A program made the position numbers and the translations under genes. From Sphingomonas glacialis (GTDB lineage Bacteria; Pseudomonadota; Alphaproteobacteria; Sphingomonadales; Sphingomonadaceae), in the NCBI RefSeq assembly GCF_014653575.1, contig NZ_BNAQ01000002.1, forward strand, positions 744,001 through 808,000: DNA of 64,000 bases, written 5' to 3'. Shown here piece after piece: positions 56,274 through 64,000 of the stretch (position 1 is the stretch's first letter; every line of letters starts with the position of its first letter). Below the pieces are notes generated by a model. It was not told where the DNA came from. It searched no databases and worked only from the letters and a program-made list of their open reading frames with translations.

Positions 56274-59200
56274 ATGACCGTAAATAAAACACCATCGGTG
56301 GGGGCAAGCGACCAGCCTCTGCCCCATCCGGCGTCGCCGATGCCGCAAAAAGCTACCCCCAAAGTCGCTGGGCCGCGGCTTGCGGAGTCGGTCCCGATCG
56401 TCGCGATAGGCGCTTCGTCGGGGGGACTTAAGGCGGCATCCAGACTGCTCGACGCGATCTCACCCACCACGGGCATGGCGTTCATCGTCGTTCAGCATCT
56501 CGATCCGACGCACAAGAGCATGATGGTCGACCTGTTGGCCGATCATACCACGATGGACATCGGCGAAGCGATCGATGGCTGCGTGATCCGCCGCGACCAT
56601 ATCTACGTCATTCCCCCCGGCCGATATCTTTCGGTCGAAGACGGCGCGCTGGCCCTTTCCCCGCAACAGGCGCACCATGGCGCGCGCCTGCCGTTCGATT
56701 GTCTGCTGGCGTCGCTGGCGGAAGAATGCGGTGACCGGACGATTGCCGTAATCCTGTCGGGAACGGGCGCAGACGGCAGTGGCGGGCTTGCCGCGCTGAA
56801 AGCCGCAGGCGGCTATGCGATCGCGCAAAAGCCCGAACAGGCCGATTATGACGGTATGCCGCGGAGCGCGATCGAAACGGGGCTGGTCGATCAGACCCTT
56901 GCGCTGGAAGACATCCCCCAGGCACTGGCGGACCGCAAAGTCGCGATCGCGCAGTCCGCCGCCGCACCGAGCGTGCCCGCCCCGCCGAGCATGCCCGCCC
57001 CGCCCGCATCGACCGACCTGAACGCGATCATCGCCTTCCTCAACGACAACACGGCGCACGACTTCCGCCAGTACAAGTCGGGGACGCTGGAACGGCGGAT
57101 CGAGCGGCGGATCGTGCTACGCACGCTCGCGCCCGGCAATCTTGCCGGCTATCTCGATCTGCTGCGCACAGAGCCGGCCGAGCGCGATCTGCTCGCCAAG
57201 GACCTGCTGATCAACGTGACGCGCTTCTTCCGAGATCCGGCGATCTTCGATGCGTTGGCGCAGACGATCCTTCCCGACCTCGTCCGGCTCCTCCCCGAGC
57301 AAACACCGCTCAGGATCTGGGTCGCGGGATGCAGCACCGGTGAAGAGGCCTATTCGATCGCGATGCTCTGCCGCGACGCGATCAAGGCGTCGGGACGCGA
57401 CATCAAACTCAAGCTCTTCGCCTCCGACGTCGACCCGGACGCGATCGCGACCGCACGCGAGGGGCTGTATCCGTTCGATATCGAGAACACGGTCCCCGCG
57501 GACCTGCTCGCGCGCTTTTTTGTTCGGGACGAGGCCGGCTACCGGGTGGCGACCGCGCTGCGGGACACTGTCGTCTTCACCGTCCAGGACGTACTGTCGG
57601 ACCCGCCCTTCTCGAAGATCGATCTCGTCTCCTGCCGTAACCTGCTGATCTATCTGAACCCCGAGGCGCAGGCCAAGGTCATATCGCTGTTCCATTTCGC
57701 GCTCCGCGAAGGCGGCATCCTGCTGCTCGGATCGTCCGAGACGGTGGGCAGCGCCGGAGACCGGTTCGAAGTGATCGCCAAGTCGGAACGCATCTACCGG
57801 CACGTCGCGCACGGCCGGACCGGCACCGCGGGCTTTCCCGTCAACTTCGGCGACGCGCTGCCGATGCCGGGGACGACGGGCCGGTCCGCCTCATCGCAGC
57901 GCCAGGCCACGCTGGCGGACATTTGCCGCCGGGCCGTCATCGCCACCCACGCGCCCGCCGCCATCCTGATCAATCGCAAGCGGCAGTGTCTCTATTCGAT
58001 CGGGCCGACCGATCGCTATCTGCGGATCCCGCCTGGCTATGCCACGCTCGACTTGCTTGCGATGGCGTCCCCGACGCTCCGCACCAAGTTGCGGCTCGCG
58101 ATCGACAAGGTCAGCGAGGCGACGCCGCGCGTCGACGGCGGCCGGACGCGCGTGATGCAGGACGGCATCGCGATCTGGTTTCGGATCGATGTCATGGCGG
58201 TGGTCGCCGGGCAGGACGACATGCTGCTCGTCTGCTTCGTCGAGGAACCGGGCGAGAGCGCGGGTGCGACGGCATCCCCCAATCGCGGTGACGCCGCGCG
58301 CGTCACCGAGCTCGAGCAGGAACTGGAGGCAACCCAGGCGGAATTGCAGACGTCGATCCTGAACCAGGAAACGTCGAGCCAGGAACAGAAGACGATCAAC
58401 GAGGAAGCGCTCTCGGTCAACGAGGAGTTCCAGTCGACCAACGAGGAATTGCTGACGTCCAAGGAAGAGCTGCAGTCGCTCAACGAGGAACTGACCGCGC
58501 TCAACAGCCAGTTGCAGGAGACGCTGGAACGACAGCGCCTGACCTCGGACGATCTGCAGAACGTGCTCTACAGCACGAATGTCGCGACGCTCTTTCTCGA
58601 CATCGACTTGAAGATCCGGTTCTATACGCCCGCGATCAAGTCGGTCTTCAACATCATCGCCGGCGACATCGGACGACCGATCACCGACCTGCGCTCGATC
58701 GCGACCGATCCCGACCTGCTGGGGGATGCGCGCAAGGTGCTGGCGGATCACGGCTTGATCGACCGCGAGATCAGCGCGCCGAACGATACGTGGTTTCTGC
58801 GCCGCGTATTTCCCTATCGCACGCATGACGATGCCGTCGAAGGCGTCGTCATCACCTTCGCCGACACCACCGACCGAAAGATGACCGCCAAGGCGCTCGA
58901 GGCCGCCAAGATCGAGGCGGACCGCGCCAATCTTGCCAAGTCGCGCTTCCTCGCGGCAGCAAGCCACGATCTGCGCCAGCCGCTCCAGTCGCTGACGCTG
59001 CTGCAGGAACTGCTGAGCCAGACCGTCGAGGGCGAGAAGCCCAAAAAACTCGTCTCCCGCCAGGGCCAGACGCTGGCCGCGATGTCCGGCATGCTCAATG
59101 CACTGCTCGACATAAACCAGATCGAAGCCGGCGTGGTGGAGGCGATGCCGGTGGTCTTTCCGATCTCCGACGTGCTCGATCTGCTGCGCGACGAGTTCGG

Positions 59201-60731
59201 TTATCTCGCACAGGCCCGTAACTTGTCGCTGCACATCCTGCCCAGTGCGGCGTTGGTTCACAGCGACGCCACGCTGCTCACGCAGATGCTTCGCAACCTG
59301 CTGGGGAACGCGATCAAATATACCAAGCAGGGCAAGATCCTGCTCGGCTGTCGACGGCGCGGCGACACGCTTCGAATCGAAGTTTGGGATACCGGGATCG
59401 GGATCGCCGCCGACCAGTTGCACGCGATTTTCGAGGAATTCCACCAGATCGACAACGCCGCGCGCGAACGCAGCCTCGGTCTGGGTCTTGGCCTGTCGAT
59501 CGTGCAACGCCTCGGCCATTTGCTCGGGCATGCCATCGACGTTCGCTCGCGCCCGAACGCGGGCTCGGTCTTCACGATCACGCTTCCCTGCCCGGCCGCC
59601 GATCCGCCGGGCGCCGTCGCCAAACCACCCGAACCCGATGCGGCCCCGGACGGGCACCGGCGCACCTGCAAGATCGTCGTCGTCGACGACGACCCGGATG
59701 TCGTCGAATTGCTGGAGCAACTCCTCAAGCGCGAGGGGCATATCGTCAAGACCGCGGCCGATGCAGCATCCGCGATCAAGCTGGTTGCGGGCAGCGCGAT
59801 CAAGCCGGAACTGCTGTTGACCGACTATAACCTGCCCGGCGGCCGGGATGGCCTCGATCTCCTGCGCAGCCTTCGGGCGACCCTGCCGCACGGGCTCCCG
59901 GCGATCGTCCTCACCGGGGACATATCGAGCGCGGCGCTGGCGCGGATCGCGGCAGAAGACTGCGTGCAACTGAGCAAGCCGGTGAAGGCGCGCGACCTGC
60001 TCGCGGCGATCGAACGCCTGTTGGCCCGGGCACTGCCGTCGGCGTTGCACCCGGCCGGAGCTGTTGCTATTGCGGGCCCATCGATCACCTATGTCGTCGA
60101 CGACGACCCGTACATTCTGGCGACGATCCGCGATGTGCTGGAGGGCGATGGCCGCAGTGTCCAGGATTTCCCAAATGCAGAGGCGTTTCTTGCAGCGTAT
60201 GCGCCGGGCAATGACGGGTGCCTGCTGGTCGACGCGCACCTGCCGGGGATGAGCGGCGTGGCGCTGATCGAGCAATTGCGCGCCCGCGCAAACCATCTCC
60301 CCGCGATCTTGATCACGGGGAGCGGCGATATCGGACTTGCGGTCAAAGCAATGCGAAGCGGCGCCTGCGACTTCATCGAAAAGCCGGTCGGCCGGGTCGA
60401 ATTGCTTGCGAGCGTCGCGCGTGCAATCGATCAGTCACACGACCTTCGGCTGCGGGATGACGCGCACCAGAAAGCGGCGGCGCATGTCGGCGAATTGACC
60501 GACCGCCAGCGTGAAGTCATGGACCTGGTGTTGGCGGGCCATCCCAACAAGAACATCGCCGCCGATCTCGGGATTAGCCAGCGCACCGTGGAAAACCATC
60601 GCGCTGCGGTCATGCACAAGATGCAAGCCAAGTCGCTTCCCGAACTCGCGCGGATCGCGCAAGCCGCCGCCGACGGGAATGCGGCACGGCCGCGTTCGGC
60701 TCTGCCCCCGACCGAAAGCGCGGCGGTCTGA
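56274..60731 (+). CDS. CheB-CheR-PAS-histidine kinase-REC-REC-HTH fusion protein
   Basis: The 1485-aa product joins a whole signalling pathway. In order: CheB methylesterase (IGASSGG about 43, QHLDPTHKS, LSGTGADGSGG); CheR methyltransferase (FRQYKSGTLERRIE about 263, GCSTGEEAYS about 352, SCRNLLIYL); a long Glu/Gln/Asn coiled coil (about 675-758); PAS (about 760-872); HisKA with phospho-His in SHDLRQPLQS (about 897); HATPase_c (NAIKYT, DTGIGI, GLGLGLSIVQ); REC1 (about 1132, Asp in LLTDYNLPGG); REC2 (about 1270, Asp in LLVDAHLPGMSG); and a FixJ/LuxR-type HTH (about 1406-1465, LTDRQREVMDLVLAG). CheB lacks its usual own receiver. Several in-frame ATGs precede 56274 without a good ribosome binding site, so the exact start is uncertain. 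Confidence 0.9.
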   Translation: MTVNKTPSVGASDQPLPHPASPMPQKATPKVAGPRLAESVPIVAIGASSGGLKAASRLLDAISPTTGMAFIVVQHLDPTHKSMMVDLLADHTTMDIGEAIDGCVIRRDHIYVIPPGRYLSVEDGALALSPQQAHHGARLPFDCLLASLAEECGDRTIAVILSGTGADGSGGLAALKAAGGYAIAQKPEQADYDGMPRSAIETGLVDQTLALEDIPQALADRKVAIAQSAAAPSVPAPPSMPAPPASTDLNAIIAFLNDNTAHDFRQYKSGTLERRIERRIVLRTLAPGNLAGYLDLLRTEPAERDLLAKDLLINVTRFFRDPAIFDALAQTILPDLVRLLPEQTPLRIWVAGCSTGEEAYSIAMLCRDAIKASGRDIKLKLFASDVDPDAIATAREGLYPFDIENTVPADLLARFFVRDEAGYRVATALRDTVVFTVQDVLSDPPFSKIDLVSCRNLLIYLNPEAQAKVISLFHFALREGGILLLGSSETVGSAGDRFEVIAKSERIYRHVAHGRTGTAGFPVNFGDALPMPGTTGRSASSQRQATLADICRRAVIATHAPAAILINRKRQCLYSIGPTDRYLRIPPGYATLDLLAMASPTLRTKLRLAIDKVSEATPRVDGGRTRVMQDGIAIWFRIDVMAVVAGQDDMLLVCFVEEPGESAGATASPNRGDAARVTELEQELEATQAELQTSILNQETSSQEQKTINEEALSVNEEFQSTNEELLTSKEELQSLNEELTALNSQLQETLERQRLTSDDLQNVLYSTNVATLFLDIDLKIRFYTPAIKSVFNIIAGDIGRPITDLRSIATDPDLLGDARKVLADHGLIDREISAPNDTWFLRRVFPYRTHDDAVEGVVITFADTTDRKMTAKALEAAKIEADRANLAKSRFLAAASHDLRQPLQSLTLLQELLSQTVEGEKPKKLVSRQGQTLAAMSGMLNALLDINQIEAGVVEAMPVVFPISDVLDLLRDEFGYLAQARNLSLHILPSAALVHSDATLLTQMLRNLLGNAIKYTKQGKILLGCRRRGDTLRIEVWDTGIGIAADQLHAIFEEFHQIDNAARERSLGLGLGLSIVQRLGHLLGHAIDVRSRPNAGSVFTITLPCPAADPPGAVAKPPEPDAAPDGHRRTCKIVVVDDDPDVVELLEQLLKREGHIVKTAADAASAIKLVAGSAIKPELLLTDYNLPGGRDGLDLLRSLRATLPHGLPAIVLTGDISSAALARIAAEDCVQLSKPVKARDLLAAIERLLARALPSALHPAGAVAIAGPSITYVVDDDPYILATIRDVLEGDGRSVQDFPNAEAFLAAYAPGNDGCLLVDAHLPGMSGVALIEQLRARANHLPAILITGSGDIGLAVKAMRSGACDFIEKPVGRVELLASVARAIDQSHDLRLRDDAHQKAAAHVGELTDRQREVMDLVLAGHPNKNIAADLGISQRTVENHRAAVMHKMQAKSLPELARIAQAAADGNAARPRSALPPTESAAV

Positions 60732-60779
60732 GGCAGCGCGTTGCAGCGGTCGAGCGGAGCATAGCGCCGCTGCACCGCG

Positions 60780-60989
60780 CTATCCGGCCGATATCAGTGT
60801 CCGGCAGTCCGCCTGCATATCGCAATCGCGGCACGCCGCGGCCTCTCCCACCGTGTCGATACACCGCGCACGGTAGAGGCGCGCGAGATGGGCGTGCGAC
60901 CATGCGGCGGGGCCACAGTCGGTTGCCGCCGCGATCAGGTCTTCGGTGCGTGCCCGGTCGCGCAAAAACGCTCTGGTTTCGATTGACAT
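60780..60989 (-). CDS. Small Cys-rich cytoplasmic protein, 69 aa
   Basis: The product starts MSIETRAFLRDRARTEDLIA and ends with a Cys cluster (RCIDTVGEAAACRDCDMQADC), which could bind a metal or Fe-S cluster. There is no signal peptide. GGAAAG precedes the ATG at 60989. It is unnamed, but coding statistics, start context and position between the hybrid kinase and CheB genes support a real gene. Confidence 0.55.
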   Translation of the reverse strand: MSIETRAFLRDRARTEDLIAAATDCGPAAWSHAHLARLYRARCIDTVGEAAACRDCDMQADCRTLISAG

Positions 60990-61116
60990 GGCGCTGGTCT
61001 TTCCGGCCGACCGCGGCGGAGTGGAGCGGTCCTCGGGCCAGATGCTATGGTGACGAACACGGCCGCCCAAGGATCGGAAACTACGCACGGAACAACCATC
61101 GCGAGCCGACGGACGC

Positions 61117-61695
61117 CTACTCGCTATCCGATCCGAGGATTTCTGCAATTTTAGCGGCGATATCTTCGGGACCTAGGATAAAATCGACACAGCCACTGGC
61201 AATGGCGCTGTCGGGCATGTCCGCCTGAATCGCCGATGCCGGCAATTGGGCGATCGTGACCCCGCCGCACGCGCGAATCCCGCACAGCGCGTCCGCACCG
61301 TCGCCGTCATAGCCCGACACGATCACCGCGATGAGCCGGCCATGCCAATAGTGCGTCAGCGATTGCAGGAAGACGGTGATGACATCCGGCCATCCCCGCG
61401 GTTTGGAGATCGCCGTGAGGCGAAATGCCCCGTCCAGCACGTGCAGGTCGCGTTGCGCGGGGATGATGAAGACGTGGTTCGGTCGGATATCGAGCCCTTC
61501 GGTAATGAGCTCGACCGGCATCGCGGTATGCCGCGGGAGGATTTCGTGGAGCAGGGTCGAAACGGTTCGCAAATGGTTCACGATCACGATCGCCGCCCCG
61601 AGATCACTCGGCAAATTGTCGAGCAAGCGCTTGTACGCATCAAGGCCACCCGCCGATCCGCCGACGCAGATGATCGGTATATCCCGAGCTGTCAT
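61117..61695 (-). CDS. Stand-alone CheB methylesterase-domain protein
   Basis: The 192-aa protein is a CheB catalytic domain without the N-terminal receiver. Its triad is visible: Ser in VGGSAGGLDA (about residue 14), His in VIVNHLRTVST (about residue 41) and Asp in VSGYDGDGADALCGI. It would remove methyl groups from (or deamidate) chemoreceptor-like proteins, but no chemotaxis genes lie nearby. AAAGGAG precedes the ATG. It matches the CheB half of the neighbouring fusion protein in type, which suggests a shared target. Confidence 0.88.
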   Translation of the reverse strand: MTARDIPIICVGGSAGGLDAYKRLLDNLPSDLGAAIVIVNHLRTVSTLLHEILPRHTAMPVELITEGLDIRPNHVFIIPAQRDLHVLDGAFRLTAISKPRGWPDVITVFLQSLTHYWHGRLIAVIVSGYDGDGADALCGIRACGGVTIAQLPASAIQADMPDSAIASGCVDFILGPEDIAAKIAEILGSDSE

Positions 61696-61975
61696 TGAAC
61701 GAACGCTCCTTTGCGTGAATGCGCCAAGCTACGTCCTGCGTCGGCACGCGCGACGGGCGGCGGTGATCGACCATAGGCATTTCTGCGCGGAACCCCGTAC
61801 GCTTTCTGGTGCGGTGCCGGCATTCGGTCGGCATCGCTCGGAGTTGCCGCTCCGCTCGAGCAGCGTGACGGCGGCGGCGCAGCGGTTGCCCCGGGCGCCA
61901 ACGCACGCTCCCGCGTTCACAGGGCCGAAGTGATGGCCGGCGCGTTGTGCGTCATGAACCAGACCGGCTCCGGGC
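61696..61975. other. 280-bp intergenic region, CheB gene to P-type ATPase promoter
   Basis: No coding sequence was recognised on either strand. It must carry the promoter of the leftward CheB gene. Confidence 0.4.
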
Positions 61976-62006
61976 TTGACCCTGACACGGTGTCAGACCC
62001 TATCTG
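61976..62006 (+). promoter_or_regulatory. MerR-family-type promoter with dyad operator
   Basis: TTGACC (61976-61981) and TATCTG (62001-62006) are separated by exactly 19 bp, the lengthened spacer used by MerR/CueR/ZntR-activated promoters. The spacer holds the perfect dyad CTGACAC-G-GTGTCAG (61982-61996). It lies 20 bp before the ATPase start. A MerR-family regulator gene is not in the window. Confidence 0.75.
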
Positions 62007-62025
62007 GGTTCGCATGGAGACCCAG

Positions 62026-64000
<1,975 letters not shown>

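Overview
This is a GC-rich bacterial chromosome segment. It looks like a member of the Sphingomonadaceae (Alphaproteobacteria, Sphingomonas-like). The reasons are several large TonB-dependent receptors (TBDRs), M16, CocE and penicillin-acylase hydrolases, an xseA-DUF2093-M23 peptidase cluster, TauD and AspH hydroxylases beside sulfotransferase-like genes, and GC-rich palindromic repeats between genes. No rRNA, tRNA, CRISPR array, insertion sequence or phage gene was recognised. Genus is inferred from gene content and style only.

Layout. Positions 1-12.5 kb hold purK, then a leftward run of a CocE-type hydrolase, a 100-aa protein, an M16 peptidase, a penicillin-acylase-family enzyme, a multi-pass membrane protein with four conserved-looking His motifs, and a TBDR whose signal-peptide region carries ten copies of a hexanucleotide. 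clpB follows (12.75-15.3 kb). From 15.4 to 28.4 kb two TBDRs flank a compact accessory cluster with alternating strands: a TauD/TfdA dioxygenase, two paralogous sulfotransferase-like P-loop proteins, a TPR-AspH hydroxylase, a small Cys protein and a TPR-sulfotransferase. This is the best candidate for an undescribed system (oxidative plus sulfo-type modification linked to outer-membrane uptake). A third TBDR (29.4-32.2 kb) has lost its 5' end against the M23 peptidase gene.

From 32.2 to 49.4 kb the content is mostly housekeeping: an M23 peptidase, DUF2093, xseA and purD (with overlapping divergent start codons), a CorC/HlyC protein, an OmpA lipoprotein, tadA, rpmB, a phytase-esterase-like protein, phaB, hemH, an orphan molybdopterin-binding dehydrogenase subunit and an M28 peptidase. 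At 49.5 kb there is a fossil aldehyde dehydrogenase C-terminus. It is followed by a tight operon of a PLP-dependent decarboxylase, an APC permease, a MarC protein and an outer-membrane-like protein.

The last 9 kb shows gene decay and signalling genes. It contains a broken oleate hydratase gene (amber stop plus truncation), a lone receiver domain, a very large CheB-CheR-PAS-histidine kinase-REC-REC-HTH protein, a Cys-rich mini protein, a stand-alone CheB, and a copper-type P1B-ATPase. The ATPase lies behind a MerR-family-style promoter with a 19-bp spacer. Its reading frame is interrupted by one amber codon and then continues intact to the window edge.
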